64,000 nucleotides of DNA, taken from Diprion similis (taxonomy: Eukaryota; Arthropoda; Insecta; Hymenoptera; Diprionidae). The translations under genes were made by a program, and so were the position numbers. Shown in pieces: positions 13,596 through 27,721 of the stretch. Under the pieces are notes generated by a model that saw only the letters and a program-made list of their open reading frames with translations, ran no database searches and had not been told where the DNA came from. The DNA lies in contig NC_060116.1 in NCBI RefSeq assembly GCF_021155765.1, positions 4,154,001 through 4,218,000 of the forward strand, written 5' to 3'. Within the stretch, counting starts at the first letter, position 1. The number at the start of each line of letters is the position of its first letter.

Positions 13596-16025
13596 GTTCG
13601 TGGAAATTATCTTAATTAACACTGGCACGTTTCTTATTGTCCATAACGTTTCCTCATTCGGGGATTATATAATGAGCAATCATCGTCACCGTGTAGGAAA
13701 AATTGTAAATTAGAGTATCTATGTTGCCGTCGCGGTGTTTACACACAATAACTTTATAATAAAATGATACTCGTCACGATTTACAAATCACTATTATTAC
13801 TACCGTACAATTTACATTTTTTTTTTCTTCTTCTTCTTCTTATTTTAACGTAATATAATTACACTATTTAGTTATTAGCTAACCGCACCAACGTGAGGTT
13901 CGAGTTTATCGGCTCATAATTCACTGAAAGATTACTGTCACTCCACGCAAAAAACATTTTTCACGCGTTTGCTCTACGCTCAACAGCGCTTCGGCACAAG
14001 AGCGGAAACAATACAACTAAAATGGCGATGGAACTAGACCTGCCGCGCTAAATGGCAGCTGATGTTTAAATTGCAGATTACGTTGCAGATTCGTATTTTC
14101 TATGCTTATGTTTTGTCTAGGAATATAACAACGAATCGTTTATTTCCAAGGCCACGTTGTCAACTGGTCATCTCTTCGCCTATCCCACATTCTTCAGATC
14201 CAGAGAATTTCGCCAAAAAAACGACAATAAAGCTCCCCTCAAGGAATACAACCAATCAGAATCAATCTGACCGCGTCACGCGGACAGAAATACGCAGGGA
14301 CGTCAGGATTTGTCTGATTATCATTCGAAATTACGAACGATGAAATAAGCTCTTTTCAAGGCTTTTCGTGACAGGGAATATCATACTTCACTGCATTCCG
14401 CGATCATCTTCCTCTGTCGTTTTCAATACTTCATAATATAATGCTACTTTTCTTGTGATTTCTGTTTAATGTATTGCTTAAATGTTTAGAGAATTTCAAT
14501 AAAAAGTAAGACCTCTTAAACTGTGAATGACACACAAATTTTTTATTTATTCATAACATTCTTTATTAAGTACAACCGAAGCCTCATTTATGGTCAGAGC
14601 CGTACCTGCTAGAAATTAATTGGTTATATATTATACGTGATGATTACACGCCGGCGTCTGACGTTATAGTCGGTAAAAATCAACAACGAGGTCGAAGCAA
14701 AAGGCAGCTTGCAGCTCTGAGAAAACGACTGTGACGTATCATCTGTCAAAAGTCAATTATGTGTATGTCCATACATACTATACATACAATAGATGTAGCT
14801 AGATGTATTTATATACCTACATCATACATACCTACATGTGGCGGTATGGCCTTCAAATGGGTATATAACACGTATATTATACTTCATACAATATAACTCC
14901 AATTGTGCTCACGTTCGTACAATATGTCAGCTACTGTACGTACGTGTTATTGCATACGAGTCGCCGCGATGCAGAAAAGCCAAAAGCGTTGACTGAAAAT
15001 CGTAAAGTATATACTATATACGTCGAGATATTCCAAGAATTCATCTAAAATTTTTTAGTGTATTATCAGTTAACGATAAAATAAACTCTGCCTCACTGCT
15101 GGCTTGGGTCGGAATTTTGATGTGACGAGATAGCAAATTTACAAGAAATTAGTGAACATTAAGCTTCATTGACTGTTTATACTTCGGCCGCATTTCTTTG
15201 AATAAGGTTTTACTGGCTTCAGTGTAGACATTGATTCATTTTAAATAAATATACGCTAGATTTCGTTAGAAAAAAAAGAATGCTTTTGTAGGTGAGCGGG
15301 TGAAATCTCAGTGGAAATCAGTGCTGCAAGCAATTCTTAGGACTACTCTTGTCTGAGATTTAAAATTTGATACTTGTAACGAAATCAACGTCATATATGT
15401 ACAACTCCCCGTAACTGCCAATAGGTTTGACGCGAGTATTTTCCCGCGTTTTGTATTTAATTAAATTACTGTTTACAGAAGTGATCTCTGCCTATCGCAA
15501 CAATTTAAATTACCGCGGTTATGGCAACGCGCCTAATTTTACTTTCGCTTTCGTCCACGCTTTAGTCCATCCGCTACAGCCTAGAATTCTATTCGTGAAT
15601 GCAACTCAACTTTTTCTCTCATTGGTGGAGCAATGATGAAAAAAATGTTTAGGATTCACTTGCAATAGCTCCGATTGGCGGGATGAAGAATATAATTTAC
15701 CGCGTGTGGGAAATCAAGATGAACGAGAGGAAAGAAAAATTAATACCTCTATAATTATACGTGCATGCATATCTCTGATGATTTTCTTCACTCGACAGTT
15801 ACAGTCAAATTGGTAAAAGGATTGTTACGGCTATAGCAATCACATATTTTGGGTGACGTATTACATCATGTGATGACCTTGAAATTGCGTTCCGTCGTCT
15901 GCACTGTGCGAAAACCTGGCGAGAGTAGATCTTATGCAATTCGACACCGGCGGTTGAGTGACAATAAGAATATTGTAACGGGCGTCAATTATTTTCTCGC
16001 CGATTTCAAATATTCAAGAAACAAA
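13596..16025. promoter_or_regulatory. Shared upstream region of LPGAT1 (-) and FH (+)
   Basis: This is a head-to-head intergenic interval that must contain both promoters and 5' UTRs. It is richer in CpG than its surroundings in places (about 13.9-14.3 kb and 15.8-16.1 kb). It has a CTT microsatellite near 13826 and ATAC/TACA repeats near 14770-14840. Open frames at 14062 and 15427 show no recognisable protein and no splice support. No specific promoter element could be assigned. Confidence 0.45.
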
Positions 16026-19000
16026 ATGGCATTAAACTTATTGAGGTGTCGCCCCGTGGTCGGCGGCGGACAGCATTTCAAGAAAATCGCCGGTGTCGTT
16101 AATATCAGAATGGCTGAATTTTGTCGGGGTCCATGTAACCTTGCAAAGGTAGGCCCGTTCAGTATTGTATGAGAAAATATTTTCCGTTGTGCAGTTAATT
16201 GTAAATAAATATATTTATATAAACCTTCAATGCTTCAGGTTAATCAAATGATTCATTACAGCATCACCAGTTACTGTCACATTACCTTCACATAACCACA
16301 CCAATGTAATTCGTATTGGAATTGTCTATCTACCCCAAATTGTACAATTCCAATAATTGACCAGAAAGAAGAATAAAAAAAATTTCACCTAAAAATTTAC
16401 TCTCCCCGTAATTATTTTGATGAAACAAAAACCAGATCAATTTTTTGGTACCTTTTGTAATGTGGGCTAAGGCTTTGTTCGAGTTATTTTCTTCGCGAGT
16501 CAAAAACTGATACATAAAATGTAGTAATTAAAGAAAATACTCATTAATTTTTGTTCTAAGCGTACAGTAAATCCTATGAATCACTGGTCACCGTCGCTTT
16601 TTTAAATGAAAAAATTATTTCCTTTATTCTGTTTGAAAGAGTCGATCGTTGATAAATGTAACTCAGCATGTATGTTTTTGTAAACATGAATACCATCATA
16701 CGTGATATATAATTTTTTATAAGATTTGAGGTATTCATAAATAATGTTACTCTCATAACACAATTAGACAATGTATGTATTGTCGATGTCTGCATGAAAA
16801 TAATTAGTACCGGCATCATTAGCACCAAGTATTTCCATAAACATATCTCAGACTAATATAATCAACATTTAATTGTTGATTTGTCTTTTGAAAATTTTAG
16901 AGTCAACACATGTTTACTGTTCATCATTGAACCTATACTGTCAATGAGTCAACGACCCGTCTACTGATTATCATAGAATTTATTTTTTGTTCACTGTAAT
17001 TGCGCAATGATTATGAATGTTTATTAAACGACGACTTTGGGATAAATTCTTTGCAACACTGATGTTAAAATAGGAATGCAAGGCCAAATTAAATAATTAG
17101 CAGTATTTGAAGAAATACATTTCTGAATTCTAATTTCACCGCATAGCACACCTTTTTGTAACCGAAGTATGTAGTATTTAAAATATTATTTAAATTAGGT
17201 TTTCTTTTATTACTCTATGGGTAAGAGTTTTTCACATCCATGGATTGGCACTAGCCTAACGTGACTTAGCCATTAAGAAAGACATTCAAAGATTTGGAAT
17301 TTTTTTTAATCTTATCAGGAAAAGCACAAAAAATGTTAACGTCTCTCAAAACATATGGATATCCGATAGAAAAATAGTGTAGGATGGCTTAAACAATTAT
17401 TCGTTTTCCTATGTTGTACAACAGCAAAATTGAATCTCACAAGCCGTCAGAAGTTGTGTCTTTCCAAGTTTTTTGTGCATCCGAAATCCTGGGATAACCT
17501 TTAGTCATCAGTAAAATTTAATGGTTCCATTATATTTTAACAATAATCAGAAACTCAGGAATTGCATATTTTAAATACCTGTATTTAGGGACATCTATTT
17601 GGAAAATAAAGTTTTTACTCAGTAATTCCACCTTATCTCTGAAATTTAAAAAAACAGCGGCACCAAGGTCGTTGGTACACTTTCACTCATATACGAGCGG
17701 GATGTTTGTAATAGTTAATTGAGTTATACAAAATATGAAGGCCAGACAACTCTCCAGCATTCAGTCTAATTGTACCAACCATAGGAAAAGCATCTCATTA
17801 TATGTGTCAGAGGTTTCGCTTATCAGTATTGCGTAATGGTTGGTTAACTCATTTGGTAACTAAATTAAACATCACAAAGTTGCATTTATTCTTTCATAAA
17901 GTATAATTTTAATTCTTAAAGTACTCATATATTATCCTGGTATCAAATTTCTATGAATTTCGTGACTTGATATTTGTATACTCATTCACTCTGAATTTAT
18001 TCTTCTACGATCTGAAGCCATAAACATTTCTTCTGCATAATCGTACTACGTATTTCCGGTGGCTATTGAAATAATTACCATTTATACTAACGGTTGGTGA
18101 ATGATTCTTGTTTCAGGAATCTAACAAGGGCTACAGGATAGAGAGAGATACTTTTGGAGAGCTCAAAGTTCCAAATGATAAATATTATGGTGCTCAAACA
18201 CTCAGATCGGTACTCAACTTCCCTATTGGAGATAGTTCTGAGCGTATGCCTGTAAGTATGATATAATTATACCTATTATGTTTGAAAGACACATTTAGAA
18301 ATAGTAAATTTGATAAATAAATTATTAAGAGTAAAATTGAAGTTGATGTGGCTATTTTAACAAAATGATGCATTCAATACACCTTCATTTCTGTTAAAAT
18401 TGGAAATCTAAATTGCAAATTAGTTAATAATTATGACTCTTTAATTACCCTGACCTGTTGAATGCTGGCTGTTTCTGTTGCCATTCCAATTTCATTCCAT
18501 ATGTTGGTATTAAGGCGAAAGAAAAAGACATGCAACGTTTAATTTTAGCTTGATATACAGAGTCAATCTTGTCTGGGGTCGAACAAGGGAGGAGCTTCAA
18601 CCGACTGAAGCTGTGTTTCCTATTATTCACACTCGTTCGTGTCACAATAATAGTCTGTGATTGTGCAAGTGCATGTAGGCCATATTTCGGATACATGTAA
18701 TGGATGTGGATGAAAACAGATTTGGAATATAGGGTCCCCAGGTAATAATCACACTCGGTTATCGCGATGTGAACAAGTATGAATAAAAGGAATCAGAGCC
18801 TGAGCTGGCTAGAGCTCCTCTCTCATCCGACTGCGGAGAAGATTCACTCTATATAAGTATGGAACAACAGACAATAGACTATTACAATACATAAAATTTA
18901 AAAGATCCCAGTTAAACATGATGAAATTTTTATATTCCATTTCTAGCAGTGGGTTGATATTTATAGACTCTGGTACTCAAATGTAAGAAATAAGTACTTA

Positions 19001-21015
19001 AAATTTTAAATACTTATGTCGTTTTTCAGTATGCAGTTATCTGTGCTATGGGAATATTGAAAAAAGCAGCAGCAGAAGTAAATAAAGAGTATGGACTTGA
19101 TCCGAAAATTGCGGATGCTATCAGCAAAGCAGCTGATGAAGTGATCAGTGGAAAGTTATATAATGATCATTTTCCACTGGTCATTTGGCAGACAGGTTCT
19201 GGTACTCAAACCAATATGAATACCAACGAGGTAATTTGTCTTTATTATGAAAACGCAAAAATTTTAACACAGTTTCATTTCTTTTCGCACAATTGTAGAG
19301 TCAGTATAACAGCTTCATGTTTATAGCTCGTCGAGCTGGATGTCAGAATATTGATCGTACGATTAATACGATAAAAGCAGATGAATGTAATTGTTGAGCA
19401 CAATAATTGAGTATTTACTTGTTCAAGTAATTTTTTTGCGTGTAACAAATTTCTAACTGAAAGTGAAACATTTATTTGTTATTTGATTTCAGGTGATTGC
19501 TAATCGAGCAATTGAAATGCTAGGAGGAGAACTTGGATCAAAGAAACCAGTTCATCCTAACGATCATGTGAACAAGTCGCAGAGTTCCAATGACACATTT
19601 CCCACTGCGATGCACATTGCCGTTGCTCTAGAGATTAACAAAATATTATTGCCTGGTCTCAAAGAACTTCATGCTGCACTTAAATCCAAATCTGAGGAGT
19701 ACAAAGACATTATCAAAATTGGTCGTACCCACACTCAAGATGCAGTACCATTAACTTTAGGCCAAGAATTTTCAGGTAATAGCACAAATCAAGAATATAA
19801 ATCACGTAAAACGGGTAGTAAATTATTTGTAATTTAAAAATTGTATCTTATACAATATACAATTTTATTTACTGGCATTTATCTATTCATGGTAATGTGA
19901 AATGATGCAAAATATTACCCATTAACTTTTATTAATTTAATTTTTTTCAGCTTACGCACAACAGATTGAATTTGGAATTCAAAGAGTACAAGATACACTA
20001 CCAAGATTATACATGCTGGCGCTTGGAGGAACGGCAGTTGGTACTGGATTAAATACTTACAAAGGATTTGCCGAAAAATCGGCTGCAAAAATTGCAAGCC
20101 TTACAGGATTACCTTTTGTAACAGCACCAAACAAGTTCGAAGCTTTAGCCTGTCATGATGCTATCGTTGAAGTACATGGATCACTGAATACAGTTGCCGT
20201 ATCCATCATGAAGGTTAGCATTAAATAATTTGGAAATTTCTTTTTTCTGTTGTACAGTATTTACTGTTCAATTTCGGAATTTCTGTGACAACCTCAAAGT
20301 TATTTGTTGAAATAACTAGGTTTGTTTCCTTTAACTACAGATACAGCTGACTTGTTTGCACGGCAATTATCCATTACAATACCTTTAATTCAATTTTCAG
20401 ATAGCTAACGATCTGCGATTTCTTGGTAGCGGACCTCGCTGTGGTCTAGGTGAGCTTTCCCTCCCAGAAAATGAGCCTGGAAGTTCGATAATGCCCGGAA
20501 AAGTGAATCCCACTCAGTGCGAAGCGATTACAATGGTCTGTGCTCAAGTTATGGGTAATCACGTTGCTACGTCAATTGGTGGAAGTAACGGACACTTCGA
20601 ATTAAATGTTTTTAAACCTGTTATGGTTGCTAATACTTTGAGATCTGCTAGACTTCTGGGAGACGCTGCATCAGTATTTACAAAGAACTGCGTAAAGGGT
20701 ATTGTTGCTAACAGAGAAAACATCAAGAAAATTATGAACGAGAGTTTGATGCTGGTTACTGCTTTAAACCACCATATCGGTTATGATAAGGTAAAGACTA
20801 TTCTAAGTAGTTTTGGATGTTTGGTGAACTTGTTCATTGCATATATAACAGTAACTTCAAAATAATCTTTCTCGTCACTTTTTCAGGCTGCTGCAATCGC
20901 TAAACAAGCTCACAAGGAGAATTTGACTCTAAAGGAATCTGCGTTGAAAAATGGTTTGACTGCAGAGCAATTTGACGCATGGGTCAAGCCTGAAGACATG
21001 CTTGGACCGAAATGA
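16026..21015 (+). CDS. FH: Fumarate hydratase (class II fumarase), mitochondrial
   Basis: Catalyses the reversible hydration of fumarate to L-malate in the TCA cycle. Seven coding exons: 16026-16148, 18117-18251, 19030-19230, 19493-19775, 19951-20213, 20401-20790, 20887-21015. All phases agree, giving 507 residues against 510 in human. Visible motifs: SSND at about 184-187, GRTHTQDA at about 230, and the class II signature [11 protein letters not shown] at about 362, which carries the mobile-loop serine. The N-terminal 40 residues are Arg/Lys/Gly-rich with few acids, as expected of a mitochondrial targeting peptide. I chose the ATG at 16026 by length. An in-frame ATG at 15873 is also open, and an internal Met near residue 29 could start a cytosolic form. 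The first intron is about 2 kb and shows no other gene. Confidence 0.97.
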
Positions 21016-22560
21016 AGCAAAAAAAATTCTCAATCTAAGACTGTTTTAATTTGAATCACGAATAGCTGTAATACTTTGGCAAAACCTTTATAATCATTAA
21101 CCATCTGTTTAATGCCGTATTTATATAAATAGTGTACATTTTGATAAAGCGTAATATACTTGGTACCGCACTATTGCAGTTGATATGTGCTAATAAAAAC
21201 CCCAAGAATAGGCTGGATCGTGTTACACGTTTGTATATTTGTTTCTAACTAACTATTCCTTTTTTCAAATACCGGTGAATACAAAAAAGTTGCTATTGCA
21301 GCCAGTGCTTAGATAATTAATAAAATTGGCAAATGTTCTTTTTTAATCTGACGAACAATTGAGTGGTGAAGAACTGATGAAATTTTGTTTAAAAAATGAT
21401 CCTTCTTTTCTCTCCTAACATTACCCCAGAAGTTTGGCATGATAATCAATTGACACGGGTGTTACGGATGAAACTAGTTGGTCAAGCTGTACATCACTTC
21501 AAACCTGATAGTTTACGGAATCTATAGTAGCATTTGCAAAATAAAATTGAGATAATGTTAATTACAGTATCAAATATCGTAGTAAACATAAGTTGCAGGA
21601 AAAAATCTTTAGTCTTTCGTTGCTGTAAATCAAGGTGTCGCTTCACAGTGAAGGTGATTATCATGTTAAACATTTATGCTTGCTATTTACAGCAATATCA
21701 ACAAAAGTGAAAGAAATTCTTATTTTATTCTTATTAAGGTAATCAGCTCCAACTTATGGATCTGTCAGAAGTGGCATTGTCTGGAATGGGTTTCACCGTC
21801 ATTGTTCGTTAGGTGATATCGTTGTAATAACGATGTAGCAGCACACTGTAAGCATGATCATGAATCACAAACATTTTTGAGTTTATACACAATAGCTAAT
21901 AAGTTGAAGATAAATAATTTTCTTTGAGAATAAATTTTTCATGTTTAGAATTTCTATGTAGATGCAATGACGAATTAGAGTGAACATTTGCACTCAGCAT
22001 TCTACTCTGTACAGCTTATGTTTATATTACTCACAGTCTGTGAATACTTAGAGTGACGTCATCGAATATTATATTCTTATTCTAACAAGAGATTTCACAA
22101 TTTAAACGTCCACGATATGCTAAAAATAGAATTTTATACCAATGTGCAAGATAAATCATGGAAAGAACATTATCTGCAAAAAATTATTCCTATGGTCAAG
22201 ATGTCTACTATTTTTACAGGAAAAAGTCTGCTTTGCTAGTTGTATGTTTTATATGTAACGTGCTCTATAAGTGTTTAAAAATCTAACAGTTGTTTGTTAT
22301 GTTTTCTTTATCTGCCATTCCATCATAACTTCTACTTTTCTACTTTATACTTTTTTTTCTACTATTACTACGCGCAATGTGATAATTAGATTTCAAGTTC
22401 AATAAGTAATACATTATAATGGGTACATTGCAAAATCATAGAAGGACAACCCAATTATCATATCAGAAATTCAAGGTCGTAGGCCGTCAAACTTTATATA
22501 CTTATTAATTTCAGACAAGATATCAGCCTGAGTACCAACCAAGAATCTTCATACAGCAAG
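21016..22560. other. FH 3' UTR and arginase upstream region
   Basis: There is no coding signal. An AATAAA at 21192 about 180 bp after the FH stop is the likely FH poly(A) signal. The remainder must hold the arginase promoter and 5' UTR; a TTAATTTCAG acceptor at about 22514 just upstream of the arginase ATG suggests a spliced 5' leader. Confidence 0.5.
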
Positions 22561-24978
22561 ATGTTTTCGCACGCTAAACATATTACAAGACAAGTTGTAA
22601 AACGATATTATGGAAAACTGAGTTCTGGAAAAGTCGGCATAGTGGGTGTACCTTTTGAGGCAGGGCAAGTGCGTTTCAAAAACAGTTTCTTTAACTAAAT
22701 TATGTTTTATATTAGTCACACAGTTACAACAATGCTATTTATTCCAAGTTTACTTACTATGTCGCCGTCTTTAACCATTTATGGAGTATTTGATAGTAGA
22801 AATATCATCAGTAAGTTCCTGCGAAAAACGGTTTGATATTTTAATGAGCCAAATGTATATTTTTGGCTATCTAGATTGGTCGCGATTTTTTTATTTTCAA
22901 GTAATAAGCTGACGTTATTTCCTTCTTGATTCGTTTTTTATTTGTGATCATGTATTCCCGAAGTTGTTTCAGATAATTAACTACAAACAAGAGTGTGAGG
23001 TCGTAAATCTACAACAATTACACCACACAATGATAATATGTAAAATATTACAGACTTGATTATTTCTTTGTAAGCAAGAATTAATTATTCTTTGTCAATT
23101 TATGTCTTCTCAGTGAATATATTTCTGGGGAATCAACCCTCGGTTATTCGGAATGATATTCTTGTAAAGAAATTTCAAAATTAAAGATACTCATCAATAT
23201 TCGATAACTCATGTTATGCTTATTTTGAAATCTGGATTTCAGTAAAATATAAAATTAGTATTTATCCATTAAATTGTATCGGAAATTCAAGTTATTAATT
23301 ATATAACTGAACGTCTTTGCTTAGGAAAAAGTTGGAGTTGCAAAAGGCCCACATGTGATCAGAGCTGCAGGGCTGGTTAAGGAATTAGAAACTTTGGGTA
23401 AATACAAATTTTAGCCAAGATTGTAATTATTTAAATAACCATTGTTACTCTCCGATCTGCAGTCAGATATTGTAAAATATTATAATTGGATTATATCTAA
23501 CAATGTAGGAATTGACATCAAAGATTATGGTGACCTATCTTATGAAGTTGAGGATGTGGCAGTAAATAACATGACACACTTAGGTCATTTCGCGGGCTGT
23601 ACTAAGTGCCTATCAGAAAAGGTGGAAGAGATTTTAAATGATGGCAGACAAGTATTAACTCTTGGTGGTGACCATAGTCTTGGCGTAGGGAGTATAGATG
23701 CTCATGTTAAAGTACGTACTTAGCGTTCGCTTTAATTAATGATTGAGCTAACACTCAAATTTTGAATCTCGTTACCACTAACGAAGACTCTTGCTATGTG
23801 ACAAATATTTGAAATATAAACTTTGTTTTGCAGGTCAAGAAAAACGTGGCGGTATTGTGGATAGATGCACACGCAGATCTCAATACAAATGCAACTAGTG
23901 AAAGTGGCAATGTGCATGGTATGCCAGTAGCACTGCTGACTAAAGAGTTATCCGATTATTGGCCATATTTACCTGGTATGGATTGGCAAAAACCTGTGTA
24001 AGTATGAATCTTCTTTATTGTACTTGGCACAAGATTGATCAATTGTTATGACCCAATGATATGTAAACCTGATTCATAGATATAAATCAATGCCTATCTG
24101 GAGAACTTTTCTGCCTGAAAGTCATAGGTTTACAAGTTTGAATAATTTCAGATTATCCATAAAAAATGTCGGATATATTGGTTTGAGGTCTGTGGATCGC
24201 TACGAAAGACTGGTAATCGAAAAATTTGGGATCAATGCCTATGGAATCAGAGATGTTGAACAATACGGTAATGCTCTATATCTTAGTATTTTCAAACTTG
24301 CTTTCAGACATTTTTACAAATAAGAATAAAATCTCAAGAATTTCTCAAATTTATTATACTATTTATATTCATACTACATCCCAATCAAGCTGAAATTTAA
24401 AGTGTCTGACTTATCTGAAATGAGAAATGTACTTTAAGATAAATAAATCATTTTTCATTTTCAGTGGGTAAAATCATCTCTACTTTGTAAAATAATTTGA
24501 CTGATTTTTTTAGGTATACATGATGTTGTACACATGGCATTGTCCAAAGTAGATCCAGAAAATAACAAATCGATACATGTCAGCTTTGACATCGACTCAC
24601 TCGATCCTTTGGAAGCTCCAAGCACTGGAACCCCAGGTAGTAACAGATATATTATGTGAACAAAATGAGTGTTTGATGAAGCCATGAATTTTGTCAGTAT
24701 TAAAAAATGGTACATGTTAGTTGACGATTATTTTCTTCACAGTCCGCGGAGGTCTTACTTTGAGAGAAGGGATTCACTTGATGGAGGAAATCTATAATAC
24801 GGGTCGACTAAACGCTGTAGATTTAGTGGAAGTCAATCCACACATCGGTACCGAACGTGATGTTACAAAAACAGTCGAAGCTGCAATCCAAATTATTCAA
24901 GCAGCCTTTGGATATAACAGGCGTGGACTCAAAGTTCCTGCAGGAATTGATGATATACCATTGCAAACGTTCAAGTAA
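22561..24978 (+). CDS. ARG: Arginase
   Basis: Binuclear manganese hydrolase that splits L-arginine into ornithine and urea; insects use it for proline and polyamine supply. Seven exons: 22561-22668, 23325-23397, 23509-23711, 23834-23997, 24152-24267, 24514-24636, 24743-24978, giving 340 residues with consistent phases. Metal-binding motifs are intact: GGDHS at 113-117, DAHAD at 139-143 and SFDIDSLDP near 245. SGNVHG and GTPVRGGL are also present. The third exon must start at 23509, after CTAACAATGTAG, and not at the earlier CTGCAG; only this choice keeps frame and yields the expected [10 protein letters not shown]. The basic N-terminus (about 20 residues, few acids) may be a mitochondrial presequence. 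Confidence 0.96.
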
Positions 24979-25640
24979 TTAATCAGGATGTTGTCCATAA
25001 CTATGCTATCAATAATACCTACTTTTTCCATTAACTGTCAGATTAACAGGTGAAAAAAGTAATACTCGCATTATCATAAATTCTTCAAGGGTATTGTAAA
25101 TAACTGATTGGTAGCACACCTGAACATCGAGCATTTCAATATTGTGTGTAATGACAGCCTTTTGTCAATTCAAGATCAACTGTTAAAAGATATTTACATT
25201 ATCCAACTGGTATGTACTAATTAATGTCTCATCACCATTTAGCCCACACCTTCTGAAGTTCTTGTGAGTTCACGCAAATACTAATTTATAAACGTCTATT
25301 CTTGAGTAGCTTTATAAGTCTTTTGTTACAATACAAGACTGCACAATCGTAAAACAAATTAGAACTTTTTTCCAGGTGATTGCTTTCACAGATTTTATTG
25401 ACTATTCCATACATTCAGACATAAAGAGGTAAATGATACATCTTCGATTTAACTGTACATTTGAAACTATTTCATAAGCAAGTAAAATAATAAAAGAGAA
25501 TTTACTTAATTGAATTTTATCATCATTTACATCTAAAATTCGTACATCTTAAAAGCCATTCCAGTAGAATATCCAATTACTTTTTTTTTGTATAAAAATA
25601 TTTTCAAATTGTTTGTAAATTAATGCATTTGGAAACCAGT
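24979..25640. terminator. Convergent 3' ends of arginase (+) and GPN2 (-)
   Basis: A plus-strand AATAAA lies at 25489-25494, about 510 bp past the arginase stop. A minus-strand AATAAA (read as TTTATT at 25394-25399) lies about 240 bp past the GPN2 stop. If both are used, the two 3' UTRs overlap by roughly 100 bp on opposite strands. No coding sequence is seen. Confidence 0.45.
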
Positions 25641-27721
25641 CTAGAGGTAATTATCAATCGTAGACATTTTTTCAGTTTCACTAATGGCACCAATAGCACA
25701 TGCAAGTAATGTTTGAATGTCTTTTGGTTCGTTGCCGCCAAAAATGTAACCGTTTGCTTTATCTACTGCATTCTTTACTTGCAATAGAAGAGACTGATTG
25801 GAGATATCTAATGGTATAAAACTTACCAAGCTGTAATCTTCAACCAGTGAAACCAATGCGGCATTCAACTTTTTATACCTGCAAATTAATTATAGTATTA
25901 ACCACAGGTCTTTGAAATACTTGCTTCTCGGAAAAATATTTAAAGTTCGTATGTCCACGTTTTTTTGGTTTGTTTACATAAATGAAAATGATCTGGAACC
26001 CATCGCTATGTAATCACAAATGAATAATTACTTTGAAGTGAAGGGGTCTTCATTGAGCTTTTCCAAAAGATATTGTAAATCAAGAACTTCCGTATAAAAT
26101 TCAAAATTAAATGCCAAGCGATCACTGAATTTCTTCATTTCATCTATCTTCGTCAAAACGTTTATGTGGGGTAATCCTATATGTAACATTGTGCTGGTGC
26201 AGAGCATTAATGATGACAAATATTTTCCTGTAATAATAACAAAACAACTATAAATCTTTCACTAAATAATCCTGCATTGATAAGTAAGTCACTCGAAAAG
26301 TTTTGCAAAATGAGCGTACTCTGAACAGTTTTTCGAAATAAATTGCCCGACATTGAATACATTTCTCCGTGCATCGAAACCAGTCACTAAACCAACCATC
26401 TACTTTTCTTTCAGAATATCGGCGCAAATTCTGACCCTTTCTGCAAAAAGCTTAGTTTCGCTGGAAAAATGTCTTCGTTACAGCTGTTTTTCGTCAGAAT
26501 TTTTGTGTTTTCTCGCTGTACCAGAGCATGCTGTCATCAAGATCACGATATGCACATATTGCAAAACTTCGCGAGTGACCTAAGTAATAAAAAATTACCT
26601 ACCTGGATCACTACAGTGATGTGAATCGATTAGGTGTACGCAACACAGTCTAACAAGATTTTGCTCCAATCTCTCTGCTATTCGACTAATTGATTTGTGA
26701 TGTGTATATAGCTCTACCTTAAATTTCAAATTATTATCTTGCATTGAATATATTGTACAGATATTACGACGTGTCAAAACAAATGGATATATACATAATT
26801 TCTTTAAATACCCCATTCTGCGACTAAGATGCATAAAGACTTAAATATTGCTTTCTCTTGAAAAAGAACGACCATTTAGAAAATTAAAGGTCGGCATTTC
26901 GCTATAAAATTGGGGAGAAGAACTTCATTTACAAAACGTTTAACATCAACATACTTGGCCCGGGCAATCGATGATCAAGTAGTAATCTTTGAGATTAAGA
27001 ATTTTTTCAATCAACCAATTCACATTTGCTTCTAAAAACTCCATGCAGTAAATCAGGGCACCGTTTGGTCCTAGTCTGTAAGTAGTCATTACTTCGTCGT
27101 GCTTAATCAGCTCCGAAATGTCCACCGATGGGACATACTTCATGTTTTCATTCGCCGGATCTAAGTGCAGTCACAAGGAATAGAAAATAACATAACTATT
27201 GAATGTTTAAATTTTTAAAGTTTGTATTGAACTAGAGATTTGAATAACTAGTAGGAATTCATGAATGTTTTCAGAAATCGTGTCAGTAAACAATAAATGA
27301 AAACTTTTTTTGAACTCCTTGTGATAATGAAGCGCTCATTTGTTCATGAAAATTGAAAAATTATTTCTGCTTGTATATCGAATAGAAAAAAAAAAACACA
27401 AGTTACTGAAAATAGATATAATTCCATTCTTTGCTTTGAACTTCTTTGAAATTTTATCCAATGTAAGAACAAGATAGGATGAGCATAATTTATGAAACGC
27501 AGATAGAATTGAGAAACAATTCTGTGGCAATTTTAATGATTTCAAAATGTACTTGGAGTTTTTAGGCTGAGTAGAGTCAATAATATTAACCAATCCTCAC
27601 CAATGTTAATAACAGCAACTTTTCTACCCAGTTTTGTCAAAAAATTTGACATTCCATGGCAAAAAGTAGTTTTTCCACTGCCAGGTGGGCCAATTACTAA
27701 TTGTCCAAATATCGAGGTCAT
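25641..27721 (-). CDS. GPN2: GPN-loop GTPase 2
   Basis: Cytoplasmic GPN-loop GTPase involved in assembly and nuclear import of RNA polymerase II and III. Five exons: 27721-27601, 27160-26955, 26717-26603, 26227-26032, 25878-25641, giving 291 residues (human 310). P-loop GPPGSGKTT at residues 11-19, the family-defining Gly-Pro-Asn at 71-73, DCPGQ at 105-109 and the G4 motif TKID at 173-176. The sequence around the GPN loop and the YTHH after DCPGQ fit GPN2 better than GPN1 or GPN3. The start codon is 56 bp downstream of the PSMG3 stop codon on the same strand, so its promoter or 5' UTR must lie inside PSMG3 unless the two share a transcript. Confidence 0.95.

Noticed and set aside
14062-14343. 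93-codon open frame upstream of FH
   Set aside because: No family motif, no splice sites that join to a neighbour, and it lies in the GC-richer promoter interval where chance open frames are longer.
18445-18696. 83-codon minus-strand open frame in an FH intron
   Set aside because: Possibly an old repeat fragment, but no recognisable transposon motif or inverted ends.
23442-23508. Arginase exon 3 starting at the CTGCAG acceptor at 23462
   Set aside because: It breaks the frame after exon 2 and would insert residues absent from arginases; the acceptor at 23508 restores the expected sequence.
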